Below, piece after piece: positions 12,987 through 22,636 of a DNA stretch of 64,000 nucleotides (positions within the stretch are counted from its first letter, which is position 1; each line of letters opens with the position of its first letter). Both the position numbers and the translations under genes were made by a program. The notes beneath the pieces were generated by a model that did no database searches, was not told the DNA's origin, and saw only the letters and a program-made list of their open reading frames with translations. Origin of the DNA: Myxococcus eversor (GTDB lineage: Bacteria > Myxococcota > Myxococcia > Myxococcales > Myxococcaceae); the NCBI RefSeq assembly GCF_010894455.1, contig NZ_JAAIXY010000005.1, positions 124,001-188,000 on the forward strand, read 5' to 3'.

Positions 12987-15976
12987 GGGCCCCTCTTCGG
13001 CGCCGGGTTCTTCAGACGCACCAGGTGCACCGTGCGGGGCCGGGTGCCCAGGTTGTTGAGCAGGCGGTAGTGCCGGGGGTCCTCGTGCCGCCGCTTCACC
13101 GCCGACGCGGGCGCGAGCAGGTCCCCGAAGGTGATGGCCTCCGTGGGGCACGCCTGCTGACAGGCGGTGCGCACGTCACCGTCGAGGATGTCCCGCCGCG
13201 CGGAGCGCGCGACGAGCCGGGCCCGCTCGATGCGCTGCACGCAGTACGTGCACTTCTCCATCACCCCACGCGAGCGCACCGTGACGTCCGGGTTCTGGCG
13301 CAGGCGGTCCAGCGGCTCGCGCTGCTGGTACTCCAGGTAGTTGAAGCGGCGGACCTTGTAGGGGCAGTTGTTGGAGCAGTACCGCGTGCCGATGCAGCGG
13401 TTGTAGACCATCTGGTTGAGGCCCTCGTCCGAGTGGACGGTGGCATTCACCGGGCACACGTATTCACAGGGGGCTGCCTCGCAGTGCACGCACGCCACCG
13501 GCTGGGTGATGACGCCCGGGTCGTCCGGGTCGCCCAGGAAGTACCGGTCGATGCGCAGCCAGTGCATCTCCCGGCTCTTGAGCACGCCGTCCTTGCCCAC
13601 CACCGGCACGTTGTTCTCCGCCTGGCAGGCCACCATGCACGCGCTACACCCCGTGCACCGGTGCAGGTCGATGGCCATCGCCCACTGGTGCGTGTCGCTC
13701 GCCATCGGCATCAGCGGGTACAGCCGCTCGTGGTCCTCCTGCAGCGACTTCAGCGCCAGGGGCCTTGCCTGGAACTCGCCGCTCGTGAGCTGGAGCGCGA
13801 GCGGGCGCCCGTCCATGCTCCAGTGCTCCTGGGTGAGGGCCAGCGCGTGGTGCCCTCCCGTCCGCGTGACGGTGAGTCCCGGAGCCCCCCACGGCGCATC
13901 CAGGTGGCGCAGCCGGTACGCGTTGACGCCCACGCCCTGGCCCACGGGACCCACCCGCTCGCGCCCATGCCCCAGCGCCAGTGTCACGGTGTCGTCCGGT
14001 TGTCCGGGCAGCACCAGTACGGGCGCCTCCACCGCCTGCCCGCGCAGCTCCAGCCGCGCCACGTCGCCCTTCTCCAGTCCCAGGCGGCGCGCGGTGGCCG
14101 GGGACAGCAGCGCCGCGTTGTCCCACGTCAGCTTCGTCACCGGGTCAGGCAGCTCCTGGAGCCACGCGTTGCCGGCGAAGCGGCCGTCGTACAGCCGCGC
14201 GTCCAGCACCAGCCCCAGCTCCAGGCCCCGCGAGGGAGGCGCCGACGGTCGCGCGGCCGCCACCACCGCGGCCTCATCCAGCCGGGCCCGCGCGCGGGGT
14301 GCCCGCGTGTCCGGGACGACGCCCACCCCCAGCCACGCCTCCCAGCGCGACTCGAAGTCGGCGCTCGCCCCCGTCCGCTCACGCCACAGGTCCTTGAGCA
14401 GCGCGTAGGGAGATTTCGACTCCAGGCCCGCGAACGTCGCCAGCACCTCCACCTCCTGCACCGCGCCAGGGAACAGGGGCGCGATGAGCGGCTGGAGCAG
14501 GGACTCGGTGCCGTCCGGCGCCCGACCGTCGCGCCAGGACTCGTAGGGGTGGGTCGCCGGGGCGAAGGCGGGACAGAGGGCCGCCGTCTCGTCCTCGTGC
14601 AGCCCGTGGTACAGACGGAAGGGCGCGAGCGCCAGCGCCTCGGCGAAGCCCGAGTCCACCGCGCTCGCGTACACGGGGTTCCACGCGGTGATGACCAGCG
14701 TGTCCACCTGTCCCGCGCGCAATTCACCCACCAGCGACGCCAGCGCTTCAGTGCCACCGACTGGCTGCGCGACGGGCTCCACGAGCCAGGGCGCGTTGCC
14801 CAGCGCCTCGTCCACCGCGAACGCCAGCGCATGCACCAGCGCCGGCTGCCGCGCGCCCACCGTCACGCGCCCCTGGCCCCGGTGCGCGAGCAAATCCTTC
14901 GCCGCCTCACGCACCCAGGCGCGCTGTGCCTCCCCCAGCGTGGTGCCCGGCGGACGCAGCCCCGCCAGCGCCGCGTGGCCCGTGTTGGCGCCGACGTCCG
15001 CCGCCAGCGCGAGCGCGAGCGCCACGGCCTGCGAGGGCTTCATTCGCGACCGCTCATCCGCGAAGGCGCCGGTGAGTGTCAGCGTGCTCTCCGCGACCCA
15101 CAGCCGGTTCAGCGCCTCGGGCCGCCGCGCGGCGACGAAGTCCCGCGCCGCGCGCAGTTGCCCCGGTTTCAGCGTGGAGAGGAAGTCGTCGTCCAGCGAC
15201 ACCACCACCGCGCGCCCCACGTCGTGCACGACGTCCAAGGGACGGCCATAGGCCAGCGTCGTCCCCTCCACGCTCCCGTCCGGCAGGTCCGCGCTGAAGG
15301 GGATGAACCGCGCGCGGGGGAAGCGCTCCTGGATGCGTGCGAACATCGCCTGCACCAGCGGACTGCCCGTGGGCTCGACGAGGAAGCGCAGGCCCGCGCC
15401 CCCGTCGGTGCGCGTGGCCCGTTGCGCGAGCGCCTCGCGCAGCACGCTCCACGCGACCTCCGTTCCCTGGAGCCGAGCCGTCCGCGCCCGCGCCGCGTCG
15501 TACAGGCCCAACAGCGAGGCCTGCTCGAAGATGCCCGCCGCGCCCTGGCTCGCGGGGTGCTCGGGATTGCCCTCCACCTTGGTGGGCCGGCCCTCGTGGC
15601 TCTCCACCACCAGCCCCACCGTGCGCCCGTTCCACTCCATTCCCGTGGCGAAGTGCAGCGGCACGCCGGGCGTCAGTCCCTCTGGAGGCAGCGCATAGGG
15701 GAGGATTTTTTCCGGAGGCTGCCGGAAGCAGCCCGTGAAGCCCGCGGCCGCCAATGAGGCCGTCGCGAGCTGGAGGAAGGTGCGCCGCGCCAGGCCCTCG
15801 GGCGGCGTGGCCGCGCCGGGAGGAAGCTCGCGCAGGAGCGCCTCGCGTCCGGGCCCTCCCGCGTGCCACTCCTCCAGGCTGCGCCACGCGCGCACGGGGC
15901 CGGGCTCACGCGCCGCGGGCGCGACGGACGCGTCCTGCAACACCGGAAGGGGGAAGGTGTCGGTCAGAAGTGGCAT
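12983..15976 (-). CDS. actB: Alternative complex III subunit ActB (molybdopterin-like plus Fe-S domains)
   Basis: 997 residues. A Tat-type motif ([12 protein letters not shown], near residue 44) precedes a molybdopterin-oxidoreductase-like domain (about 80-720). A C-terminal ferredoxin-like domain carries four Cys clusters: [35 protein letters not shown] and CTYC/CQQAC. In ACIII this protein keeps the fold but not the molybdenum cofactor, and its Fe-S clusters wire ActC to the ActA haems. The gene overlaps actA by 13 nt and actC by 4 nt. Fusion of the two domains in one chain is normal for ActB. Confidence 0.95.
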   Translation of the reverse strand: MPLLTDTFPLPVLQDASVAPAAREPGPVRAWRSLEEWHAGGPGREALLRELPPGAATPPEGLARRTFLQLATASLAAAGFTGCFRQPPEKILPYALPPEGLTPGVPLHFATGMEWNGRTVGLVVESHEGRPTKVEGNPEHPASQGAAGIFEQASLLGLYDAARARTARLQGTEVAWSVLREALAQRATRTDGGAGLRFLVEPTGSPLVQAMFARIQERFPRARFIPFSADLPDGSVEGTTLAYGRPLDVVHDVGRAVVVSLDDDFLSTLKPGQLRAARDFVAARRPEALNRLWVAESTLTLTGAFADERSRMKPSQAVALALALAADVGANTGHAALAGLRPPGTTLGEAQRAWVREAAKDLLAHRGQGRVTVGARQPALVHALAFAVDEALGNAPWLVEPVAQPVGGTEALASLVGELRAGQVDTLVITAWNPVYASAVDSGFAEALALAPFRLYHGLHEDETAALCPAFAPATHPYESWRDGRAPDGTESLLQPLIAPLFPGAVQEVEVLATFAGLESKSPYALLKDLWRERTGASADFESRWEAWLGVGVVPDTRAPRARARLDEAAVVAAARPSAPPSRGLELGLVLDARLYDGRFAGNAWLQELPDPVTKLTWDNAALLSPATARRLGLEKGDVARLELRGQAVEAPVLVLPGQPDDTVTLALGHGRERVGPVGQGVGVNAYRLRHLDAPWGAPGLTVTRTGGHHALALTQEHWSMDGRPLALQLTSGEFQARPLALKSLQEDHERLYPLMPMASDTHQWAMAIDLHRCTGCSACMVACQAENNVPVVGKDGVLKSREMHWLRIDRYFLGDPDDPGVITQPVACVHCEAAPCEYVCPVNATVHSDEGLNQMVYNRCIGTRYCSNNCPYKVRRFNYLEYQQREPLDRLRQNPDVTVRSRGVMEKCTYCVQRIERARLVARSARRDILDGDVRTACQQACPTEAITFGDLLAPASAVKRRHEDPRHYRLLNNLGTRPRTVHLVRLKNPAPKRGP

Positions 15977-16614
15977 GTGTTGCAGTTCGTGCGGGGGTGC
16001 ACGTCCAGGGCGGCCTGCACGGCGCGGCCCGTCTCGCGAGCGTCACCCGGAGGACGCCACGTCAGGTTGGCGACTTCGGACAGCGGCCGCAGCCAGGGGG
16101 TCGGGTCTCGATGACACTCCAGGCACCACCCCATGGTGAGGGGCGCCACTTGCTGCACCGCGGCCATGGTGTCCACCCGCCCGTGACAGGTGACGCAGCC
16201 CACGCCCTTGTTCACGTGAATCTGGTGGCTGAACCAGACGTAGTCCGGCAGCGCGTGCACGCGGTTCCACTGCAAGGGCATCCCGTCGAAGCCGCTGGCG
16301 CGCACCGGCTCCAGCTTCGCGCTCTCGTTCCACACCTGCGCGTGACAGCCCAGACAGCGCTGCGTGGGAGGCACCCCCGCCACTGGCGAGCGCCAGGCCC
16401 CCTCATGGCAGTACCCGCAGGGGATTCCCTCGTCGCCCGCGTGATGCCGGTGGTCGAACTCCACCGGCTGCTCCCGAGGCGAGAAGAAACCACGACCCAG
16501 CGGGTTGCGCGCCAGGAGCAGCAACCCCGCCAGGGACACCGCGGGCACGCCCAGCGCCAGGGCGATGAGCCCCCGCAGCAGCGAGTCGGTCCCCGGATGG
16601 AACAGCGGCGCCAT
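15964..16614 (-). CDS. actA: Alternative complex III pentahaem cytochrome c subunit ActA
   Basis: 216 residues with one N-terminal membrane anchor (about 16-37) and exactly five haem-c sites in order: CGYCH, CLGCH, CVTCH, CLECH and CNTCH, the last one residue from the C terminus. This matches ActA, the periplasmic multihaem subunit that collects electrons from ActB. It is the first gene of the operon; the promoter must lie in the 313-bp gap to its right. Confidence 0.95.
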   Translation of the reverse strand: MAPLFHPGTDSLLRGLIALALGVPAVSLAGLLLLARNPLGRGFFSPREQPVEFDHRHHAGDEGIPCGYCHEGAWRSPVAGVPPTQRCLGCHAQVWNESAKLEPVRASGFDGMPLQWNRVHALPDYVWFSHQIHVNKGVGCVTCHGRVDTMAAVQQVAPLTMGWCLECHRDPTPWLRPLSEVANLTWRPPGDARETGRAVQAALDVHPRTNCNTCHF

Positions 16615-16927
16615 GTCCCCCCTCCGTGTGGCACGGAAGTCTCCAGCGGATACCGATGCTGGAGGTGGGGGACTGTGGCCGTGGCGAGACAGGACCCACC
16701 AGCCTCCAGGCTCGGCCCCGTCGCCTTTCACACCGTGGCCTGTCTCGCCGTTGGCTTTCCCACATGGACCAGGGACACGGGGGCAATCCCTTCCATCCAT
16801 TCCTGATGTGGCCCGAGCGTGTCCACCATTCCCTGGAGGGACCGCCTGCTGTGGAGCGCATCCCGCCCGCTGGCTGCTCACCGGGGCGCGAGACAGCGGG
16901 CGCGGTTCGAGGTATCCCGACAGGGCC
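16615..16927. other. Divergent intergenic region upstream of actA and the hydrolase, 313 bp
   Basis: This gap must hold the promoters of the respiratory operon (minus) and of the hydrolase (plus). I see no gene. There is no textbook -10/-35 pair and no complete sigma-54 site; TGGCACGGAAGTCTCC near 16627 has the -24 half but not the GC of the -12 half. Confidence 0.5.
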
Positions 16928-17791
16928 ATGAGCGAGGCCCTTCAACTCGATGACTGGGGCGGCACCGGCCCCGTGCTGCACCTGGCGCATGCCAACGGCT
17001 TTCCGCCCGGCACCTACCGCAAGCTCATCGAGCTGTTGAAGACGCGCTACCACGTCGTCTCGGTGCGGAGCCGCTGGCTCGTGCCGGGCTCGGACCCGCT
17101 GACGATGCGGACCTGGAACGACATGGCGGACGACCTGGCGCACGCGCTGCGCGCCGCCGGACTGAAGGACGTCATCGGCGTGGGACACAGCATGGGCGGC
17201 GTGGCGACGCTGCTGGCGTCCGTGAAGGAGCCGGGCCTCTTTCGCGCCATCGTCACGCTGGACCCCGTGTTGTTTTCGGGGATGCGCAAGCTGGTGCTCG
17301 ACGTGCTGACGCTGCTGGGCCAGCGAAGTCGAGTGCCTCCCGCGAGCCTGGCGCGCCGTCGTCGCGAGCACTGGCGCTCGCGCGAGGAGGCCGCCGCGAG
17401 CTATCGCAAGAAGCCCCTGTTCCAGGGCTTCGACCCTGATTGCTTCCAGGACTACCTCTCGTATGGCCTCATGGAGTCGGAGGAGGGCGGTTTCAAGCTG
17501 ACCATCCCTCGCGCCTGGGAGGCCCGCGTCTTCGAGACGACGCCGGAGGGTCTCTGGAGCTCGCTGCGCTCCATCTCGGTGCCCACCCTCATCGTGCGGG
17601 GGCGTGACACGCGAACGCTCGCGGCGTCGGCCTTCGCGCGCGCCCGGCGAGTCGTGCCGGGCGCCCGGCTCGAGGAGTTCCCCGGCGGGCACCTCTTCCC
17701 GCTGGAGGACCCGGAGGGCTGTGCCCGCCTCATCCTCGCGTTCCTCGACACGCTGGACGCGCCCGCTCCGGAAGTCCTTCAGGCGCGCTGA
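16928..17791 (+). CDS. Alpha/beta hydrolase
   Basis: 287 residues. The nucleophile elbow is GHSMGG (Ser88), an oxyanion-type HANGFPPGTY is at residues 21-30, a likely catalytic Asp is in RGRDT near residue 222, and the His is in GGHLFPLEDPEG near the C terminus. No signal peptide, so it is cytoplasmic. A cap region with many Arg and aromatic residues (about 130-190) should set specificity, which cannot be read. It is monocistronic and convergent with the zinc-ribbon gene. Confidence 0.85.
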   Translation: MSEALQLDDWGGTGPVLHLAHANGFPPGTYRKLIELLKTRYHVVSVRSRWLVPGSDPLTMRTWNDMADDLAHALRAAGLKDVIGVGHSMGGVATLLASVKEPGLFRAIVTLDPVLFSGMRKLVLDVLTLLGQRSRVPPASLARRRREHWRSREEAAASYRKKPLFQGFDPDCFQDYLSYGLMESEEGGFKLTIPRAWEARVFETTPEGLWSSLRSISVPTLIVRGRDTRTLAASAFARARRVVPGARLEEFPGGHLFPLEDPEGCARLILAFLDTLDAPAPEVLQAR

Positions 17792-17834
17792 CCGCGTGAC
17801 TGCTCCGGGCCCATGAGCACCGGAGGCGGGCTGC

Positions 17835-18680
17835 TCACCGCGCCGTGTCGTCCACCACCGCGGGAGCGTCCGTCGGCTCGGGAAGGGGAACCGCATCCGG
17901 CGCCGAGGGAGGCAATGCGGCCTCGCGCGCGAGGAGCGCCTCGAAGGCATCAACCATGGGGCTCGCCGTGGTGCCGTCCACGACGCGCTGCCATTTCCCA
18001 CCGGGGGCGCGGTGGGAATACCCACCCCAGAGAAGCCTGCCTCGGAGGCCCAGGAAGACCTCGGCGTTGACGAAGCTCTTGTCCGCTTCCGCCTCCATCA
18101 GCTCCAGCAGCCGGATGCGGTCTCCGTCGCTCACCTTCTTGAGGCGGGGCGACTGCGCGGTGATGACGCGAATGACGTGCTCCTTCACCGAGGCGGAGCT
18201 GGCGGAGACCTCCATCGACCGGTGACCCAGCGCCTGGAGCTCGGACTGAATCGTGGTCCGCGCGGCCAGGTCCTCGGCCTGGGCCTCGAAGCGCTGGTCG
18301 AAGCCTTGCCTGCCCGCTTGCTGCTCCTGCGCGGGGCTGTCCGAATCACCCGAGATGAGGGCACCCATGGTGCTGACCAGCGGGAAGCCCACGCAGCAGA
18401 ACGTCAGCGCGGCCAGCGGAAACAGACCCCCCATGCGGTGCAGCAGCGGCGCCATCGGCACGGGGCCTACCTGTTGCTCCGGCACCTCCGAGTGCAGGTT
18501 GCAGCGTCCGCAGACCCGCGCGTACTTCGTTCCCAGCGAGAAGAGTGGGAACCAGAAGAGGTGAATCACCCGGTAGTGACGCTGGAGCCGATGGGCCGTC
18601 TCCTGGTGGCAGTCGGGGCAGGGTGCACGCTGCTCGCCGAGTTCCTGCTGCTTCGGCGTACTCCCAGAGATGATGAACAT
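17835..18680 (-). CDS. Zinc-ribbon membrane protein, unknown function
   Basis: 281 residues. The N terminus MFIISGS leads into a zinc ribbon with CPDC (21-24) and CGRC (57-60). Between the pairs is the hydrophobic FWFPLFSLG strand seen in a widespread small zinc-ribbon family of bacterial membrane proteins. One membrane helix lies near 85-106, followed by a Gln/Glu-rich helical region and a soluble tail. ATGs at 18761 and 18800 are in frame; 18680 was chosen because family members begin with MFII(W/S)G, but its ribosome site is weak. Confidence 0.65.
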   Translation of the reverse strand: MFIISGSTPKQQELGEQRAPCPDCHQETAHRLQRHYRVIHLFWFPLFSLGTKYARVCGRCNLHSEVPEQQVGPVPMAPLLHRMGGLFPLAALTFCCVGFPLVSTMGALISGDSDSPAQEQQAGRQGFDQRFEAQAEDLAARTTIQSELQALGHRSMEVSASSASVKEHVIRVITAQSPRLKKVSDGDRIRLLELMEAEADKSFVNAEVFLGLRGRLLWGGYSHRAPGGKWQRVVDGTTASPMVDAFEALLAREAALPPSAPDAVPLPEPTDAPAVVDDTAR

Positions 18681-18895
18681 GCACGGCTCCGCGAAGATGA
18701 AGGGCGGCTGGATACCCCAGCGATGACGCCAGCGTCCATCGTGACAGCTTGTCTCGGACATCTCGCTACCCCGTGACAATCCGGGCAATCCCGCGAGCAC
18801 CCGCCGTGTGTTGCTTTCGCTCGCGGCGCTGCGTCTTCCGAATGAAGCCTCGTGTGTGGCTTTCCCTGGCCTCGTGCTTGCTCATGCCTGTCGCC

Positions 18896-19771
18896 ATGAT
18901 GAGAACCCTTCTCCAGAAGCACTTCTGGCTGGTGAGCTGTGCCTTCCTCCTGGTGGCCGCGCTGATTGCCGCGCGCACCGTCCACCTCATCACCGAGTTC
19001 CAGCTCGCGATTCCCATCTCCAGCCTGGGCTCGACACCGTCGGGACCCGTCCAGCTCGCCCGCACCGAGGCACGGCTGGAGCTGCGCAGCGAGCCACTGG
19101 CGCGTCTGCTCGGCGTCAAGGACCGGCTCCCGCTCGGTCCTCCTCCCGCCTACATCGGGCCACGACGGAGCGCGCGGCGCGCGAAGCTCGTGGGGACGCT
19201 GACGTCGCGCGAGCCATTCTGGTCGCTCGCCTCCGTGGAGGACCTCGACAGTCGGCGGGTGCGCAGCCTCCGCGTGGGGGACGTGCTCCAGGACGCGGAG
19301 GTCGTCGTCATCGAACGCGAGCGCATCATCGTCACCCGGGAAGGACAGCAGGAGGTCATCGACCGCGAGGGGCCCGGGGGGCCACCGTCGACTGGCGCTC
19401 CGGTGTCCGCGAGCAGCGACAGTGGCGGAGGCATCCGACGGGTGGGCGAGCACACCTACGAGGTGCCTGATTCCTATCTGGACCTGGACCAGTGGACGCG
19501 GGGCTCCGCGCTCACGCAGGCGCGCATCGTTCCGTCGTTCAAGGATGGGAAGCCCCAGGGCTTCAAGCTCTTCTCCATCCGGCCTGGCTCCGTGTACGAG
19601 AAGCTGGGCCTCCAGAGCGGCGATGTCCTCCAGCGCATCAACGGCATCGCGCTCGACTCCACGGAGAAGGCGCTGGAGCAGTACATGCTGCTCAAGAAGT
19701 TCCGGCATCTGGAGGTCGACATCGACCGGGGCGGCCTGCCGCTGCGCATGGTCTACGACTTGCGGCCGTGA
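18896..19771 (+). CDS. GspC-like inner-membrane protein with C-terminal PDZ domain
   Basis: About 291 residues. A single membrane helix near residues 11-27 is followed by a periplasmic domain resembling the type II secretion HR domain (TLTSREPFWSLASVED and VRSLRVGDVLQDAEVV). A C-terminal PDZ-like fold follows: GFKLFSIRPGSVYEKLGLQSGDVLQRING split over strands. This arrangement matches GspC, the T2SS clamp protein. No other T2SS gene is nearby, so it is an orphan or works with a remote system. Start is uncertain: ATGs at 18842, 18884, 18896 and 18899 are in frame, none with a good ribosome site. Confidence 0.65.
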   Translation: MMRTLLQKHFWLVSCAFLLVAALIAARTVHLITEFQLAIPISSLGSTPSGPVQLARTEARLELRSEPLARLLGVKDRLPLGPPPAYIGPRRSARRAKLVGTLTSREPFWSLASVEDLDSRRVRSLRVGDVLQDAEVVVIERERIIVTREGQQEVIDREGPGGPPSTGAPVSASSDSGGGIRRVGEHTYEVPDSYLDLDQWTRGSALTQARIVPSFKDGKPQGFKLFSIRPGSVYEKLGLQSGDVLQRINGIALDSTEKALEQYMLLKKFRHLEVDIDRGGLPLRMVYDLRP

Positions 19772-19903
19772 CAGCACGGGTTCTTTCGTGAGGGGCCAGG
19801 GGGGCAGGCGGTCGCGACCGATGGCGCTCCCTCCGTCGGTACTTATCGTTGCTCCGTTGCGGGAGCGCGCTTCGTGCCGCTTCATTCAAGCAAGGAGGCA
19901 TCC

Positions 19904-20809
19904 ATGAAAGCAGTCGTGCTGAAGGCCTATGGGGACGTGGAGAACCTCGTCGTGCAAGAGATGCCCGAGCCGAAGGTGGGGCCGGGCGAGGTGAAGGTCC
20001 GCGTCACCGCCGCGAGCATCAACCCGGTGGACTGGAAGATTCGTCGAGGCGACATGAAGGACGCGATGCCCGTGACGTTCCCCGCCATCCTGGGGAGGGA
20101 CGTCTCGGGTGAGGTCGTCGAGGTGGGGCAGGGCGTGAAGGACTTCAAGCAGGGCGACCGGGTGATGGGCGTGGTGTCCTCGGGCTATGCGCAGACGGTG
20201 GTTGCCCCCGTGGACGTATGGGCCAAGGTGCCCGACGCGCTGGAGCTGAAGGACGCGGCCGCGCTGCCGTTGGTGACGTTGACGGGCGTGCAGTTGATTG
20301 AAGAGCAGATGAAGGTCGCCAAGGGGGCCACGGTGCTCATCACCGGCGCGGTGGGTGCGGTGGGGCGCGCCGCCCTGTTCGCGGCGAAGGCGCGCGGGGC
20401 GAAGGTCTGGGCCGGCGTGCGGGCCACCCAGTTGGAGGAGGCCCGGAAGCTTGGGGCGGACGGGGTCGTCGCGTTGGATGATCCAAAAGACGTCGCGAAG
20501 CTGCCCACGCTGGACGCCGTGGCGGACACGGTGGGCGGCGAGGCCGTGGCGGTGGTGTTGGACAAGGTGAAGCGCGGCGGCATCGTGGGCAGCGTGGTGG
20601 GGCCGCCGAAGGGCGCGAAGGAGAAGGGGCTCGAGGTGCGCAGCTTCCACTCGCACCCGGACGGCCGCCGGCTCGCGCAACTGGGGGAGAGCGTGGCCAA
20701 GGGCGAGTTGATCATCCCCATTGGCAAGACATTCAAGATGGATGAGGCGAAGGAAGCCCAGAAGCACGCCGAGAAGGGCGGCACGGGCAAGGTCCTGCTC
20801 GTCAACTGA
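19904..20809 (+). CDS. NADP-dependent quinone-oxidoreductase-type MDR enzyme
   Basis: 301 residues, zinc-independent medium-chain dehydrogenase/reductase. It starts MKAVVLKAYGDVENL, has the catalytic-domain SINPVDWKIRRGDM, VLGRDVSGEV-like ILGRDVSGEVVEVG, and the nucleotide loop VLITGAVGAVGRAA. No structural-zinc Cys cluster is present. Such enzymes reduce quinones or activated double bonds with NADPH. Start supported by AAGGAGG 7 nt upstream. It is followed by a strong hairpin terminator shared with the next gene. Confidence 0.88.
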   Translation: MKAVVLKAYGDVENLVVQEMPEPKVGPGEVKVRVTAASINPVDWKIRRGDMKDAMPVTFPAILGRDVSGEVVEVGQGVKDFKQGDRVMGVVSSGYAQTVVAPVDVWAKVPDALELKDAAALPLVTLTGVQLIEEQMKVAKGATVLITGAVGAVGRAALFAAKARGAKVWAGVRATQLEEARKLGADGVVALDDPKDVAKLPTLDAVADTVGGEAVAVVLDKVKRGGIVGSVVGPPKGAKEKGLEVRSFHSHPDGRRLAQLGESVAKGELIIPIGKTFKMDEAKEAQKHAEKGGTGKVLLVN

Positions 20810-20813
20810 GCCT

Positions 20814-20863
20814 CGAGGAGCGTCAGCCCGGGTGTCTCGCGTGCCCGGGCATGACGCTCCTCC
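20814..20863. terminator. Bidirectional terminator between convergent genes
   Basis: An almost perfect inverted repeat: GAGGAGCGTCAGCCCGGG on the left pairs with CCCGGGCATGACGCTCCTC on the right (one bulged base) around an 11-nt loop. It lies between the stops of the MDR gene (20809) and the LVIVD gene (20869). Confidence 0.8.
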
Positions 20864-20868
20864 GGCCC

Positions 20869-22473
20869 TTACAGCTCGTTGAAGATGAGCAGGCCTCGCG
20901 ACGAGTCGACGACGTACACGTAGCCGTCGCCGGGGATGCGGACGCCGAAGGCGCCCTCGAAGAGGCTGTCGCCTCGGAACGGGTCGCTCTCGCGGAAGGT
21001 GTGGTGGTGCGCCACCTGTCTGGGCCTGGTGGGATTGGACACGTCCAGCACGCGCAGCCCTTCGTGATACCAGGCCACGTAGAGGAGGTTGCCGCGCAGG
21101 ATGAGGTTGTGCATCGACGTGATATGGCGCATGCGGAACTCGCCAATCTTCACGATGCGGGCTGGATTGCTGACGTCCAGCACGCGCACGTGAGAGGCGT
21201 TGAACTCTCCGCCCTCGAAGGCAATGGTCTTTCCGCCGAAGGTGCCCACGGCGCTGTGGTGCGCGTATTCATCGATGGAGCGCTCGTAGCGACCCAGCCG
21301 GCTGACGTTGTCCAGGTTGGTGACGTCCACCACGTTGTAGCCGCCGAAGGAGCTGCTGATGTACAGGCGGTTCTCGTACGCGAAGGCATCGTGCGGACCT
21401 CCCAGCTCCGCGTCCTCGGGCAGGGAGATGATGGTGCGCAGGATGGGATTGAGGGGCTCCGTCAAATCATAGACGTGGGTGCCCGTATTGGGGACCATGG
21501 CGTAGAGCCGGTCATTGTCGACGAGCACCGTGTGCGCGCCGAAGTCCCCCGTCGGCAGGCTCTTCACGAAGGTGGGGAGGGCGGGGTTGGAGATGTCGTA
21601 GACGATGGGACCCGTGCCGTTGCTGGCCACGTAGAGGGCATCGCCCTTGGCCCAGACCCCGTTCCAGGAGTTGTCCTCGGGCAGGGTGATGGTCGTCGTG
21701 ACGACGGGGGAGGTGGGGTTCCGCACGTCGATGACGGTGAGCCCACCGGCCCGGCCCTTGTCCGGCAGGGAGACGACGTAGGCGTGGCCCTTGGCGACGT
21801 AGATGTCCGCGGGCAGACCCACCGGAACGAAGCGCTCGGAGACGAGCTGGAGCCCCCCCGAGGACTCGGGCTCCCCGGTCGACAGGGCGACCCGGTGGGC
21901 CTCGAAGGTGCCCTTGAGGCTGAGCCTCCCCCGGCGGCAGTAGGCGAAGCAGCCGGTGATGACGTTCGGAGCGGGCGCCTCGCAGCCCACCACGGAGACG
22001 GTGAGGTCCGAGCGGGTCAGCCGACCGATGAGGGAGAAGCGTCCTCCCTGCGTCTCCTTGAGCCGGAGGGGCTCGTCGAACATCGTCCCGCCATCCTCCT
22101 TGAGCAGGAAGCCGATGGGGAGGTTGGTGATGCTCACGCCGCCGTCCGCGAAGTGGCGCTCGCCTCGGCCATCGGCCAGGTAGATGCCCTCCGGCGCAAT
22201 CGTGGAGAGGGTTTGCGAATCGCACTGCGACAGGTCGAAGAGCGACAGGTCATCGCAGGCGCCCTCCTGCGCGGCGACCGCACTGGAGGAGCACGGGGCG
22301 AGCGGACCTGGATCCTGCCAGTCCCCGTGGTCCTCGAGCTCGGTGTACGTCCCATCCCAGACATACGGTCCCGCGTCGGGTGTCGAAGGGGAGGGGGAGT
22401 CCTCGCAACCGGAGAGGAGCTGGAGGAGCACGATGGCCAGCGGCGCCCGGAGCGAGCGAAGGGTGACTGTCAT
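20869..22473 (-). CDS. LVIVD-repeat lipoprotein (beta-propeller)
   Basis: 534 residues. A lipoprotein signal ends in LLSGC (Cys near residue 23), followed by a Ser/Pro/Asp linker. From about residue 240 to the end there are repeated LVIVD-type units (GGLTVIDVRNPTSPVV, IVYDISNPALPTFV, HVYDLTEPLNPI, YNVVDVTNLDNVSRLG, VRVLDVSNPARIVKIG, LRVLDVSNPTRPRQV), about six, which should form a beta-propeller. The region 60-230 has no recognised fold and several Cys. Probable outer-membrane or surface lipoprotein with a binding role. Start at 22473 puts the signal peptide at the N terminus; AGG precedes it. Confidence 0.8.
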   Translation of the reverse strand: MTVTLRSLRAPLAIVLLQLLSGCEDSPSPSTPDAGPYVWDGTYTELEDHGDWQDPGPLAPCSSSAVAAQEGACDDLSLFDLSQCDSQTLSTIAPEGIYLADGRGERHFADGGVSITNLPIGFLLKEDGGTMFDEPLRLKETQGGRFSLIGRLTRSDLTVSVVGCEAPAPNVITGCFAYCRRGRLSLKGTFEAHRVALSTGEPESSGGLQLVSERFVPVGLPADIYVAKGHAYVVSLPDKGRAGGLTVIDVRNPTSPVVTTTITLPEDNSWNGVWAKGDALYVASNGTGPIVYDISNPALPTFVKSLPTGDFGAHTVLVDNDRLYAMVPNTGTHVYDLTEPLNPILRTIISLPEDAELGGPHDAFAYENRLYISSSFGGYNVVDVTNLDNVSRLGRYERSIDEYAHHSAVGTFGGKTIAFEGGEFNASHVRVLDVSNPARIVKIGEFRMRHITSMHNLILRGNLLYVAWYHEGLRVLDVSNPTRPRQVAHHHTFRESDPFRGDSLFEGAFGVRIPGDGYVYVVDSSRGLLIFNEL

Positions 22474-22586
22474 GGGGGACCTTTCGAGGTGAGCACCCCG
22501 CGGAATTCGCGGGGCACCCATTCAGACAGCTCTAGGTCCCAACCCCCTCATTCCCTGGGGAGTACTTGCGCCATGACAAGCACCCG

Positions 22587-22606
22587 CGCGGCTGTGTTCA
22601 GCCGCG
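22587..22606 (-). terminator. Hairpin downstream of the trypsin-like gene
   Basis: A perfect 8-bp stem CGCGGCTG/CAGCCGCG with a TGTT loop, 31 nt past the stop of the protease gene on the minus strand. No long T-tract follows, so termination strength is uncertain. Confidence 0.5.
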
Positions 22607-22636
22607 TTGACATGGCTTCACGCGTCACATCTGGCT

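Noticed and set aside
13025..15757. Long plus-strand open frame opposite actB
   Set aside because: Shadow of actB: composition follows the GC-skewed antisense pattern and it has no ribosome site or motif.
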